This document shows positions 35,522 to 43,964 of a stretch of 64,000 nt of DNA, piece after piece. The stretch lies in NCBI GenBank assembly GCA_003169975.1, contig PNAA01000035.1, forward strand, positions 36,805 through 100,804, given 5' to 3'. Below the pieces are notes generated by a model. That model was not told where the DNA came from and did no database searches. It was given only the letters and a program-made list of their open reading frames with translations. The position numbers and the translations under genes were made by a program. Within the stretch, counting starts at the first letter, position 1; the number at the start of each line of letters is the position of its first letter. Source of the stretch: Spartobacteria bacterium (lineage in GTDB: Bacteria > Verrucomicrobiota > Verrucomicrobiia > Chthoniobacterales > UBA10450).

Positions 35522-36984
35522 CGCAGCGCGTCGACCAGCTTGCGCGTCTCTTCATTCATCCGCACCAGCTCCGGCCAGCCGCGGTGATAACCTTCGCCGG
35601 GCAATTTCCGCGTCGCGTCGAGGCCCATGTGGGAACCGACATTTTGCACAGTCGGCGCGTGATCGAGTGAATCGCTCGGGTTCGTGATGATCGTGCTGTC
35701 GCGCTGCGGATCGGTGTTGGCGCAGAGCCGGAAGAGCACTTCGCTCGTGTTCTGCACATCGCAATCGTCATCCACCACCACGATGTATTTGCTGAACATC
35801 ATCTGCCCCATGCCCCAGAGGCCGTGCATCACCTTGAAGGCCTGGTAGGGATATTGCTTGCGAATGCTGACGAAAACGAGGTTGTGAAAAACGCCTTCCG
35901 CCGGCAACGCCATGTCGACGATCTCGGGGAAGTTCATTTTGAAGATGGGCAGGAAAATACGCACGCTGGTCGAGCCGAGATAGAAATCTTCCATCGGTGG
36001 AACGCCGACGATGGTCGTGGGGTAAACGGCCTCGCGCCGGTGGGTGATGGCGGTGAGATGGAAGACCGGATAATCCTCAACCGCGGTATAGAAGCCGGTG
36101 TGATCGCCGAACGGACCCTCCGGCCGCGTCTCGCCGGGCTGCACATATCCTTCGAGCACGAAATCGACATCCGCCGGCACCTCCAGCTCGTTCGTTAGGC
36201 ACTTCACCAGCTCGACCGATTTCTTGCGCACGAAACCGGCGAAGAGAATCTCGTCGAGCCCATCCGGCAGCGGCGCGGTGGCGGCGAAGGTGTAAGCCGG
36301 GTCCCCCCCAAGCGTGACCGCGACCGGCATCCGCTCGTTGCGTTCGTAATAAAGTTTGCCGTGGCGGGCGCCGACCTTGTGCACCTGCCAGTGCATGCCG
36401 GTCGTCTGGCTGTCGTAGACCTGCATTCGATACATCCCGAGATTGCGCGCGCCGGTCTCCGGGTCGCGGGTGTGGACATTCGGCAAGGTGATGAAACGCC
36501 CGCCATCCTTCGGCCAGCATTGCAGGATCGGCAGCTCGCGCAGCGTCACTTCGTCGGACGTTGAACGTTCAGCAAAGCGGTGCACCACTTCCTGGCAGGC
36601 GGCGGATTTCACATGCTTTGGCCGCGCATGGAGCAGGTTGATTCCCTGCTTGAGCAAGCTCCAGCCTTCGCGCAGATCGGTCGGCGGTTTCGCTTTGAGG
36701 ATGAGCTGAATCTCCTGGGCGAGATCAGCGATGCTTTCGAGGCGGAGCGCCAGCGCCATGCGTTTCTCCGAACCCATGGTGTTGATCGCGACCGGAAATC
36801 TCGAGATCTTCCCGTCGACAATCGGCTGTTCGAAGAGAAGCGCCTTCCCGCCGTGAGGCGATTTCATTTCGCGGTCGGCCCATTCCGCGATCACGAGATC
36901 GGTCTCGACCGGAGTGGTGACACGCTGGAGTTCACCGGCCTGGTCCAGCGCCTCGAGGAATTGGGAGAAGGAAGCGTAAGCCAT
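35503..36984 (-). CDS. UbiD family decarboxylase
   Basis: These prenyl-FMN-dependent enzymes decarboxylate aromatic or unsaturated acids, for example in ubiquinone/menaquinone synthesis. ATG 36984 gives MAYASFSQFLEALDQAGELQRV, a normal UbiD start; the open frame extends 55 codons upstream through repeat DNA. The 493-residue length fits. Conserved blocks include RFITLPNVHTRDPETGARNLGMYRMQV, PEGPFGDHTGFYT and IIVGVPPMEDFYLG-like TTIVGVPPMEDFYLG. The last residues (RCSRGR) are encoded inside the palindrome at 35446-35521. No ubiX partner is nearby. Confidence 0.92.
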   Translation of the reverse strand: MAYASFSQFLEALDQAGELQRVTTPVETDLVIAEWADREMKSPHGGKALLFEQPIVDGKISRFPVAINTMGSEKRMALALRLESIADLAQEIQLILKAKPPTDLREGWSLLKQGINLLHARPKHVKSAACQEVVHRFAERSTSDEVTLRELPILQCWPKDGGRFITLPNVHTRDPETGARNLGMYRMQVYDSQTTGMHWQVHKVGARHGKLYYERNERMPVAVTLGGDPAYTFAATAPLPDGLDEILFAGFVRKKSVELVKCLTNELEVPADVDFVLEGYVQPGETRPEGPFGDHTGFYTAVEDYPVFHLTAITHRREAVYPTTIVGVPPMEDFYLGSTSVRIFLPIFKMNFPEIVDMALPAEGVFHNLVFVSIRKQYPYQAFKVMHGLWGMGQMMFSKYIVVVDDDCDVQNTSEVLFRLCANTDPQRDSTIITNPSDSLDHAPTVQNVGSHMGLDATRKLPGEGYHRGWPELVRMNEETRKLVDALRCSRGR

Positions 36985-37063
36985 CGTGTGTGCCGAACGC
37001 TTCTTTACGCTCTTTTCGCGCCGCCGGCCAGCCCGTCGATTCCGCGGGCCAAGCGTTCCTCGA

Positions 37064-37210
37064 TTGTCATCCCGAGCGGAGTGTAACGGAGTCGAGGGAT
37101 CCCGGGGCGTTTCCGGGAACGTCGCGACGGCACCCAGAGCAGCTTCCATTCATGTTAGTTCCCTTTGGGGTAGCTCATCGGGATCCCTCGACTCCGCTCG
37201 GGATGACAAC
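37064..37210. repeat. Inverted repeat TGTCATCCCGAGCGGAG..GATCCC
   Basis: TTGTCATCCCGAGCGGAG followed by GGAGTCGAGGGATCCC (37064-37112) is mirrored by GGGATCCCTCGACTCCGCTC and GGGATGACAA (37180-37210). The two halves are about 30 bases each, with a spacer of about 70 bases. This phrase is familiar from dispersed intergenic repeats of many soil bacteria. It lies upstream of the UbiD gene. Confidence 0.65.
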
Positions 37211-37383
37211 CTTGCCTAACGATGATCGAGCGTCATGAAAGAAAGATGCTTGACAAGCCCTATCACGGAAAGTCAAATGCCGCATCAGGCGGGCTCAGCG
37301 TCCGATATGAGATCCTCCGACTGCACCCGGACTGGCGTCATTTGCCAGGAAATTACGTGCGGTAGACTTGCGCGCGCCGACGC

Positions 37384-37750
37384 AATGCACAAACTCGCAG
37401 TGGCCGCGCTACTCCTGGCGTGTTTGCTCTCCAGCAGCCAGGAGGCTCAGAGAGTGATTCGAGGAATGTCGCGATTGCGCGGCAGCCGTCCCCCGGACGG
37501 TACGCCGACAACGAATGGAACATTGACGTCTTCGGGGCGTATGCCTTTACCGAGTATCTAAATGATCGGAGTGCTGTTTCGGACGGAGCACATCGGCAGC
37601 AGAACTGAAGCGGTCGGCCAATTTGGCGGAGGGTTTGAAGTCAGGCTGACTCCGCACATTGGGATCATCAACGATTTCAGTTGGAACGTTGTGAATGGCT
37701 CCCGCAATAACTTTGGAATGGTGCGCAGCGGCATTAACTTCGCTTATTAG
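37384..37750 (+). pseudogene. Broken outer-membrane beta-barrel-like gene
   Basis: Three frames carry consecutive pieces of one exported protein. Frame a: a signal peptide MHKLAVAALLLACLLSSS from 37384. Frame b (from about 37480): YADNEWNIDVFGAYAFTEYL. Frame c (to the stop at 37750): GGGFEVRLTPHIGIINDFSWN..GMVRSGINFAY, with the terminal aromatic of barrel proteins. At least two frameshifts separate them. It resembles an OmpA-like or porin-like small barrel, but the family cannot be fixed. Confidence 0.5.
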
Positions 37751-37854
37751 TTAGCGCCTGATGGCTATTAGTAAGCGAAGGCGACTCGCGGGTTCACGCA
37801 GAGCGTAATAGCACCGGAAATCGCGCGTGGCTATTGGAGCGAGCACGCTACTTT

Positions 37855-38799
37855 TCAGCGGCGTCGCATGATCACGAAGTCTTGATGTCCGGCGATCACG
37901 GCGTCAATCACATCGACGATTTCGAAATAACGGCTCCAATGTTCGTAGATGTAACGGCGACTGTGAAAAACGTTCTTGTAATACTCGCTTTCTTTCATCT
38001 CCGGCATGACCTCATCGAGATCGGGGCAGCGGCCGTAGAGGTAGAACCCCTCTTTCTCGAGCGCGAGGAACCTTTGCAGGTCGCTATCACCGCGAAAAAA
38101 GGCGATCTCGCCATGCACCGACATTAAGACAGCGCCGCCCGGTTTGGTGATGCGCTGCAATTCGGCCAGCCACCGGTCCTGATCGGTCGCGGAAAGATGC
38201 GTGAAGACCGAGATTCCGTAGACGAGATCGAAGCTTTCGTCGGCAAACCGGGTCGGCGGATCAACGTCGATGCAATCAAACCGCGCCAGCGCGATGTTCT
38301 CTTTGCACCATTGGATATTGTCCGGGTCAATGTCGATGCCGACCAGCTTGTGCGGCGCGAATTCCGTGACGAAACGCGCCACTCGCGCGCAACCGCAACC
38401 CCAGTCCAGGATCGCCTCGTAGTCCGCGTAATCGCGATTGAAATATTCGCGTAACGCGCGGCGTATCGCCAGGCAGGCAGAAAACCCCATCGATTCGAAA
38501 AAGATGGGGTCGGATGTGGCGGCGACGCGGACGCGGCGGGTAACGTCCGCTTGCAATCCGGGCGCCAGGCGCAAGTACCAATCTTGATAAGGCGATAGCT
38601 CGCGGCCGGCGCCGGGCCGAAACTCGACCCGAAGACTTTCGGTCTGGCCGAGTTGGGCCATGGGCATGGCGCAGCGAAAGGTATACTGGGCGGAGTCGCG
38701 ACTTAGTCCGAAGCGTTGCACGATGGTTTCCATCGCTGGATCGACTGGTTGTTCGATCACAGGAGATTCAATCCCATTCACAAAAAATCTCAGCGGCAT
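37855..38799 (-). CDS. SAM-dependent methyltransferase
   Basis: The 314-residue protein (ATG 38799, MPLRFFVNGIESP) has a class I methyltransferase core in its second half. Motif I is ILDWGCGCARVARFV, the acidic end of strand 2 is LVGIDIDPDNIQWC, motif II/post is FDLVYGISVFTHL, and ITKPGGAVLMSVHG follows. The N-terminal about 110 residues are an unrecognised beta-rich part. The substrate is unknown. The open frame runs further upstream, but its N-terminal sequence looks non-coding. It reads toward the barrel relic and away from the halogenase cluster. Confidence 0.8.
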   Translation of the reverse strand: MPLRFFVNGIESPVIEQPVDPAMETIVQRFGLSRDSAQYTFRCAMPMAQLGQTESLRVEFRPGAGRELSPYQDWYLRLAPGLQADVTRRVRVAATSDPIFFESMGFSACLAIRRALREYFNRDYADYEAILDWGCGCARVARFVTEFAPHKLVGIDIDPDNIQWCKENIALARFDCIDVDPPTRFADESFDLVYGISVFTHLSATDQDRWLAELQRITKPGGAVLMSVHGEIAFFRGDSDLQRFLALEKEGFYLYGRCPDLDEVMPEMKESEYYKNVFHSRRYIYEHWSRYFEIVDVIDAVIAGHQDFVIMRRR

Positions 38800-38956
38800 C
38801 GCCAGATCGCGGGGCGGGAATGGCGAAGCCGCCGAAAAGAAGTTCGTCGTTCTCTTCGCGCGCAAGCCACAAGCTCCACAGGCCGCGCGCCAGCAATCCG
38901 CTTCGCGCGATGCGATAGGTCTCTTCAAGCTTGGAAGAATCGGCCGGGTCGGGCAT
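38768..38956 (-). CDS. Small ORF before the methyltransferase, uncertain
   Basis: A 62-codon frame overlaps the start of the methyltransferase gene by 32 bases. Its text (KLEETYRIARSGLLARGLWSLWLAREENDELLFGG) looks more protein-like than random translation, with amphipathic helix character. I recognise no family. It may be a coupled small gene, the tail of a lost gene, or chance. Confidence 0.25.
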   Translation of the reverse strand: MPDPADSSKLEETYRIARSGLLARGLWSLWLAREENDELLFGGFAIPAPRSGDAAEIFCEWD

Positions 38957-39053
38957 CCGCTGCGGAGGTTAGCCGATGTGACCGCTGGTTCAAGCGCGTC
39001 TCGCCGGCGGGGTCGCCTCCGAGTGTTGCCCGCGGTGCTGGCGACCAGACTCT

Positions 39054-39428
39054 TCAGTCAACCGGATAAGCGATTGTGCTGAGGAGTGCGTTTTCCGCCT
39101 GGCGTGAGTCGAGTCGCGAGTGTTGCACGACGACCGGCGCGTCGCTCTCGATCAAGCTCGAGTAATCGGTGTCGCGCGGAATCGGCGCCGGGTCCTTGAG
39201 ATCGTTGAAGTTGACGTGTTTCGTCCGCCGCGCCGGCACCGTGAAGGTGTACGGTCCCACCGGGTCGCGATTGGCGAAGAAAATCGTCACCCGGATGTGG
39301 GCGTCGCGCTCGCCGGCGTTGAGGAAACACGCGACTTCGTGGCTGGTCATGGCGGGCGCTGGTCCAGTGCTTTGTCCCGGGATGTATCCTTCCGCGATCG
39401 CCCAAGTCTTTCGTCCGATAGCTGTCAT
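39054..39428 (-). CDS. Sensory rhodopsin transducer (ASRT) family protein
   Basis: The 124-residue soluble protein matches the Anabaena sensory rhodopsin transducer family nearly throughout: RKTWAIAEGYIPG, CFLNAGERDAHIRVTIFF, DPVGPYTFTVPARRTKHVNF, DPAPIPRDTDYSS and VVQHSRLDSRQAENALLS. In Anabaena the protein is a tetrameric beta-sandwich that binds the rhodopsin and also DNA or sugars in vitro. No rhodopsin gene is present in this window, so a rhodopsin-independent role, perhaps ligand binding, is likely. Next upstream is a cupin on the same strand. Confidence 0.93.
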   Translation of the reverse strand: MTAIGRKTWAIAEGYIPGQSTGPAPAMTSHEVACFLNAGERDAHIRVTIFFANRDPVGPYTFTVPARRTKHVNFNDLKDPAPIPRDTDYSSLIESDAPVVVQHSRLDSRQAENALLSTIAYPVD

Positions 39429-39593
39429 TTTTTCTCCTTCAAGTTACTGATTCCGCCGCGCCGGCTTACCTTCTGTTTAAGCATGTTCCCAACTGAGTGT
39501 GTCTTCCGTGTCCCGACCCGGAGTGGGATTGGTTGTGGTTTCTTTTCATGGGCGGTGGCGAGATTTTGACGGGCTCAGCCTAAAATTCGGAGG

Positions 39594-40073
39594 TTATTCT
39601 TCGGCATCGAAGTAATCCAATGCCTCGCCCCGCAAGAGTCTTCGTTCGGGCGAACGCACGAGCCATTTCTGGCTATCAGGATAATAACAAGACTCACCGA
39701 TCGGATTGTCGGCGATGACATAGATGACCAGGTCGTCGGAGCTGTCGTTGATGAGTTGGTGGGCTTCTCCCGGCGCATAGATAAAAGCATCCCCCTCGGC
39801 AATCGGTGTCCTGCCTGACTCATCGCGCGCGAGACCCTGGCCGGAGATGACGTGATAGAACTCCCATTGCGCGGCATGCGAATGATAAGGGTAGGGGGTT
39901 TGGCCCGGCGGGATGCGCAGGATTTCCACCGCGAAGGGATGGCGCGCTTTGGCGTCGGCGGCCTGCGGATCCCAGCCGAGAGCTTCGGAGATGTCCTTGC
40001 CCGCGCCGACGAACTTTGCCTTGGGCGAAGACCAGGAAAGTTCCTCGATTTCGTTGGTGTTGATTTTCTTCAT
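39594..40073 (-). CDS. Cupin domain protein
   Basis: The 159-residue protein has one cupin barrel. Motif 1 is PYPYHSHAAQWEFYHVISGQG (two His and a Glu as metal ligands) and motif 2 is GDAFIYAPGEAHQLINDS (His). The C-terminal tail (YYPDSQKWLVRSPERRLLRGEALDYFDAEE) is typical of small cupins of the sugar-binding or quercetinase-like kind. Substrate unknown. It is transcribed in the same direction as the transducer homologue and the DUF2277 gene. Confidence 0.85.
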   Translation of the reverse strand: MKKINTNEIEELSWSSPKAKFVGAGKDISEALGWDPQAADAKARHPFAVEILRIPPGQTPYPYHSHAAQWEFYHVISGQGLARDESGRTPIAEGDAFIYAPGEAHQLINDSSDDLVIYVIADNPIGESCYYPDSQKWLVRSPERRLLRGEALDYFDAEE

Positions 40074-40104
40074 GCAGCGTTCCCCGGAAGAAAATAGAAC
40101 AGGC

Positions 40105-40473
40105 TCAGGCGGGAAAGTCGAGCGGGCGGCTTGCGCGCAGGGCCGGCTCTGGCGGGCGCCGACTGAGCGCGCAGCTTATGCGCTCCGTCGGGCCCCGGCT
40201 AGCTAGGCGATCCCGATCCCCATTCGGGAGCGGAATCTGGCGACCGCTTTCGAGTTCGCGATCGCGCGGCGGAGCTTTGGTCACCAGAGAATCCAGCAGG
40301 GCGCGTGAAGCCTGGGTCACCTCGTCGATGGCACGGGCGAACGCGAGTTCGTTCGCCTTGGACGGCTGCGCAAAACCGCTGAGCTTTCGCACGTATTGAA
40401 GGGCTGATGCCCGGATCTCTTCGTCCGTCGCTGGTGGCTGAAAATTATACAGAGTTTTGATATTTCGACACAT
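40105..40473 (-). CDS. DUF2277 family protein with extended tail
   Basis: ATG 40473 gives MCRNIKTLYNFQPPATDEEIRASALQYVRKLSGFAQPSK, the unmistakable DUF2277 N-terminus, followed by ASRALLDSLVTKAPPRDRE. The family normally ends near residue 90, but here the frame runs on to 122 through a GC-rich stretch (RQIPLPNGDRDRLASRGPTE..), so the original stop may have been lost. Function of the family is unknown. Purine-rich AGGAGG lies just upstream of the start. Confidence 0.85.
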   Translation of the reverse strand: MCRNIKTLYNFQPPATDEEIRASALQYVRKLSGFAQPSKANELAFARAIDEVTQASRALLDSLVTKAPPRDRELESGRQIPLPNGDRDRLASRGPTERISCALSRRPPEPALRASRPLDFPA

Positions 40474-40612
40474 GGAAGGACCTCCTTTTCGCCTGTGCGA
40501 AAAGCATGAAACGGCCGAGCCGGCGCAGAGTCGAGCCCGGAAACGGCGGAAGGGAGCCCCTTCCTGTACCTTACAGAAATGTTGCATTTCGGGCAAAAGT
40601 GTTTTTCAATGC

Positions 40613-40641
40613 TTGAAGTTCGGTTGATGAAGTATTATAAA
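40613..40641 (+). promoter_or_regulatory. Likely sigma-70 promoter for halogenase/ACP genes
   Basis: TTGAAG (40613-40618), a 17-base spacer and TATAAA (40636-40641) form a near-consensus pair in an AT-rich patch of an otherwise GC-rich region. The first halogenase-like gene starts 112 bases downstream, leaving a long untranslated leader in which I see no strong hairpin. Confidence 0.55.
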
Positions 40642-40753
40642 TGATGGCAGGAAGCAGAACGGTGCGCGTCGGGCTCGATCCCTGCTTCTTCTCCAACACG
40701 CCGGCTCCTCGGTCGAACGTGAGGATGCCAAAAGTCGAAGCTCCTTTGATCAT

Positions 40754-42142
40754 ATGAAAATTGATGTCCTCATTATCGGCGGCGGGCCTGGCGGCTCAGC
40801 CGCGGCCATGTTCCTGCTCCGCGAGGGGATCACCCCGGTCATCCTCGAACAGGAGGAATTTCCGCGGTTCCACATCGGCGAATCGCTCACCGGTGAAGCG
40901 GCGCAGGTCCTGCGACGCCTGGGGCTGGGGGAGAAGATGGATGAAATGGCCAACCCGATTAAGCACGGCGTGAGGGTCTATGGCACCAACGCGACCAATA
41001 GCTGGTATGTGAAAGTCTCGGCGCGCGATCAAAATTGGATGCTTTCCGAATCGACGACGTGGCAGGTGCGGCGGAGCGAGTTTGACGCGATGATGCTCAA
41101 GGAGGCCGAGACCCGTGGGGCGAAGATCATGCGGGGCGTGGCGACCAGGGCGCTCCAGAATCCCGATGGCTCCCTTCGCGGAATCGCCATCCGTTATCCG
41201 GATGGACGCGAAGAAGAGATCGAGACGAAGGTCGTGCTTGATTGCTCCGGCCAGTCCACCTTCCTCGCCAATCAAAAGGTCACCGGCCCGAAATACATGG
41301 GTAGCTACGATAAACAGGTCGCCTTCTTCTCGCATGTGCGTGGTGCGACCCGCGGCAGCGGCACGACGGGTGAAATGGCGAAGGATAACACCCTCATTTT
41401 CTACGCCAAAAAATTTCATTGGGCCTGGTTCATCCCGATCGACAAGGACGTCGTGAGCGTGGGAATGGTGACGCCGCGGGCCAACTTCCTCGAAAAGAAG
41501 CAGACGCCGGAGGAATATTACCGGAGCGAGCTTTTCTCGATCAATCCCGAGCTCCCGCGCCGCATCCCGAAGCTCGACCTCGCCGAGAAAGTGCATGTGA
41601 TTCCAAACTACTCCTATCAAGTGCGCGGATTCTGCGGGAAGGGCTATATCTGTATCGGCGACTCACACCGCTTTATCGACCCGATCTTCTCTTTCGGCCT
41701 CACTGTCACAATGCGCGAAGGCGAGTTCGCCGCCCCGCTCGTCCGCCAGTATCTCGAGGGCAAGCTGGATAATCAGGAGAATCCTTTCGCCGCGCATCAG
41801 ATGGCCTGCGAGAAGGGGATCGATAACCTCGAAGACATGATCGATCTCTTCTGGGAACAGCCGTTCGCCTTTTCGACCTTCGTGCATTCGCGCTATACCG
41901 AGCAGATGACCGATGCCTTCGCCGGCCGGATCTACGAGTTTGAACACCAGCCGTCGCCTTCGATGTTGTCGTTCCGCAAGCTGCTCAAGCGGACCCGTGA
42001 ATACGACGCCGATGACTACTCCATCCCAATCGGCTCACGTTATCATCCGGAACGCGCTCCGCTCTGGGAGCCGGATTCACCGGTCGCAGGCACGGAGAAG
42101 TGGATCGGGCGTGGACGGGGCATGAAACTGGCTGAAACGTAA
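40754..42142 (+). CDS. Flavin-dependent halogenase-like oxidoreductase 1
   Basis: The 462-residue FAD enzyme begins with the dinucleotide motif IIGGGPGGSAAA (G9-G14). FHIGESLTGEAA and IGDSHRFIDPIFSFG are the flavin-contacting blocks. The halogenase signature WxWxIP reads W223-A-W225-F-I-P228. Lys70 in NPIKHGVRVYG lies where the catalytic lysine of flavin halogenases is expected. It may halogenate, or reduce or oxidise, a substrate tethered to the carrier protein encoded 49 bases downstream. Geranylgeranyl-reductase-like chemistry is the alternative. Confidence 0.8.
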   Translation: MKIDVLIIGGGPGGSAAAMFLLREGITPVILEQEEFPRFHIGESLTGEAAQVLRRLGLGEKMDEMANPIKHGVRVYGTNATNSWYVKVSARDQNWMLSESTTWQVRRSEFDAMMLKEAETRGAKIMRGVATRALQNPDGSLRGIAIRYPDGREEEIETKVVLDCSGQSTFLANQKVTGPKYMGSYDKQVAFFSHVRGATRGSGTTGEMAKDNTLIFYAKKFHWAWFIPIDKDVVSVGMVTPRANFLEKKQTPEEYYRSELFSINPELPRRIPKLDLAEKVHVIPNYSYQVRGFCGKGYICIGDSHRFIDPIFSFGLTVTMREGEFAAPLVRQYLEGKLDNQENPFAAHQMACEKGIDNLEDMIDLFWEQPFAFSTFVHSRYTEQMTDAFAGRIYEFEHQPSPSMLSFRKLLKRTREYDADDYSIPIGSRYHPERAPLWEPDSPVAGTEKWIGRGRGMKLAET

Positions 42143-42191
42143 GAGGGGCCTGCATCCTCCGTTGCCCGCCGGCCTGGAATAGCTTTCAAAA

Positions 42192-42452
42192 ATGAACATA
42201 CCGCCAAAGCTCAAGGAATATCTCGACGAATCGCGCGCGCCTCTGCCGCCGATCAGTGATCCGGATGAGCCACTCCATCTCGATTCGCTCGCGCTCATTC
42301 GCCTCGTTGCCTTTATGGAGAGCGACCTCGGCATTCAAATCGAAGATGAGGAACTCCTGGCGGAGAACTTCGCCACGCTGCGGAGCATGGGACAGCTTAT
42401 CGCCTCCAAGACGCCATTAGAAGGGCAGCCGAGCGGTGAGGAAACACCCTGA
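42192..42452 (+). CDS. Stand-alone acyl carrier protein
   Basis: The 86-residue acidic helical protein carries the phosphopantetheine attachment motif LHLDSLALIRLV with Ser32, followed by FMESDLGIQIEDEELLAENFATLRSMGQLI, the usual helix II-III text. It lies between two halogenase-like genes, so it probably holds the substrate (an acyl, pyrrolyl or aryl group) that they act on. No acyl-activating ligase or ketosynthase is in the window; these must come from elsewhere. Confidence 0.88.
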   Translation: MNIPPKLKEYLDESRAPLPPISDPDEPLHLDSLALIRLVAFMESDLGIQIEDEELLAENFATLRSMGQLIASKTPLEGQPSGEETP

Positions 42453-42493
42453 CCATTTAGTCGACGCGCTTTGTAACTCCTTCGGATACTCTT

Positions 42494-43903
42494 ATGTCAA
42501 AAACTAACACCCACGACGTGATCGTAATCGGCGGTGGCCCGGCCGGTTCCAGTGCGGCCACCTGGCTGGCTCGCAATGGGCACCAAGTGCTCCTGCTCGA
42601 GAGAGAGAAATTTCCCCGCGAACATGTTGGAGAGTCGCTCCTGCCCTTTTGTTACCCGCTGCTGCAGGATCTGGGTGTCATAGACCAGTTAAAGAAGAAC
42701 TTTGTCCGCAAGCCGGGCGTGCGGTTCATCGATCGCGACGGCAACATTTCGACCACCTGGTGTTTCGATCACGTGATCAAGGACGACACCTATCTTTCAT
42801 TCCAGGTCATCCGCGGGGAGTTCGATCACATCCTTTTGAAAAATGCGGCGAAGAATGGCGCCGAAGTCCGTGAAGAGACATCCGTTGTCGCGGCTGATAT
42901 TACCAGCGAAAGCGACCGAGTCACCGTGACCAGTCTGGATGCATCCGGCAAGAAGAGCGTACACTCGGCCCGCTTCCTGGTCGATGCGAGCGGGCGCGAC
43001 GCTTTCGTTGGCGCGAAGAGCGGCTGGCGCAAGCCCCGCGAGGAACTCGACCGGACGGCGATCTGGTCGCACTGGGGAAATGTAAAGTTGACCGGTGGGC
43101 TCGAAGAAGGCCTGTCCATCATCATTTACATGGGTCTTGAGCAGAAGGGCTGGATCTGGGTTTTCCCCCTCGGCGAAAATCGCATCACGGCCGGGTTTGT
43201 GGCGCAGAACTCCTACCTTCGGGATCAGCAGCGTAAGCTAAAGGAAGAAGGGTCAAAGGATTGGAAGCAGGATCTTTGCATGCAGGAACTCAGGCATTCG
43301 AAGTTCGTCCAGGGTCTGCTCGAGGGGAGCAATATGCTTATTCCGATGCAGGTCAACGGCAATTACTCTTACGAGGTCAAGAACCATTACGGATCCAATT
43401 ACGCCATGGTGGGCGACGCGCGTGGTTTTATCGATCCGATTTTCTCCAGCGGCGTGTTTCTTTCCATCAAGACTTCGTCCCTCGTCAGTGCCGCCATCAA
43501 TAAGCAGCTTAGGGGAGAATTGAACGGCAAGAATGAAGCCATGGAGACTGCCTACAAGCAGGTATCCGGCGCCTACAATTTCGTGCATCGCATGATCAGG
43601 CTGTTTTACAACCCGCATAGCGTTACCTGGGCGCAGGCGGGCGCGGATGGAAAGACGCACAAGGACCACGAGAACGCGATGGCGGCCGGTCATTACATGC
43701 TCTCAGGCGACTTCTTCGAAAACTACCAGAAGTTCGAAGGCTTCTTCCAAATCCTGGAGGATCCCAAGCAATTCCGGCGTTACAAGAAGCTGGTGATTGA
43801 TCGCGACGATTTTGTGCAACCCTCCTGCCACAGCCGTTGGGAAGAAGTCTTTAAGGATATGGTGGAGCGGGACGCAGAGCGCACCGCCGAGCTGGCTCTC
43901 TAG
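42494..43903 (+). CDS. Flavin-dependent halogenase-like oxidoreductase 2
   Basis: The 469-residue FAD enzyme has VIGGGPAGSSAATWLAR at the N-terminus, EHVGESLLPFCYPLLQDLG and MVGDARGFIDPIFSSGVFL. The WxWxIP motif is altered to W220-I-W222-V-F-P225 (Ile to Phe). Lys73 in FVRKPGVRF is a candidate catalytic lysine. Among the three enzymes it is the closest to 'tryptophan-halogenase-like' proteins acting on carrier-bound substrates. It follows the carrier protein gene by 41 bases and is probably co-transcribed with it. Confidence 0.82.
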   Translation: MSKTNTHDVIVIGGGPAGSSAATWLARNGHQVLLLEREKFPREHVGESLLPFCYPLLQDLGVIDQLKKNFVRKPGVRFIDRDGNISTTWCFDHVIKDDTYLSFQVIRGEFDHILLKNAAKNGAEVREETSVVAADITSESDRVTVTSLDASGKKSVHSARFLVDASGRDAFVGAKSGWRKPREELDRTAIWSHWGNVKLTGGLEEGLSIIIYMGLEQKGWIWVFPLGENRITAGFVAQNSYLRDQQRKLKEEGSKDWKQDLCMQELRHSKFVQGLLEGSNMLIPMQVNGNYSYEVKNHYGSNYAMVGDARGFIDPIFSSGVFLSIKTSSLVSAAINKQLRGELNGKNEAMETAYKQVSGAYNFVHRMIRLFYNPHSVTWAQAGADGKTHKDHENAMAAGHYMLSGDFFENYQKFEGFFQILEDPKQFRRYKKLVIDRDDFVQPSCHSRWEEVFKDMVERDAERTAELAL

Positions 43904-43964
43904 CGGCCGTTGGGAACAACGTCTCGCCCATTCGGCCGCGTGATCGGTAGGGCGCGATCATCGC

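Noticed and set aside
36985..37149. 55-residue N-terminal extension of the UbiD protein
   Set aside because: It is read through the CCCGAGCGGAGTC palindrome and has no UbiD similarity.
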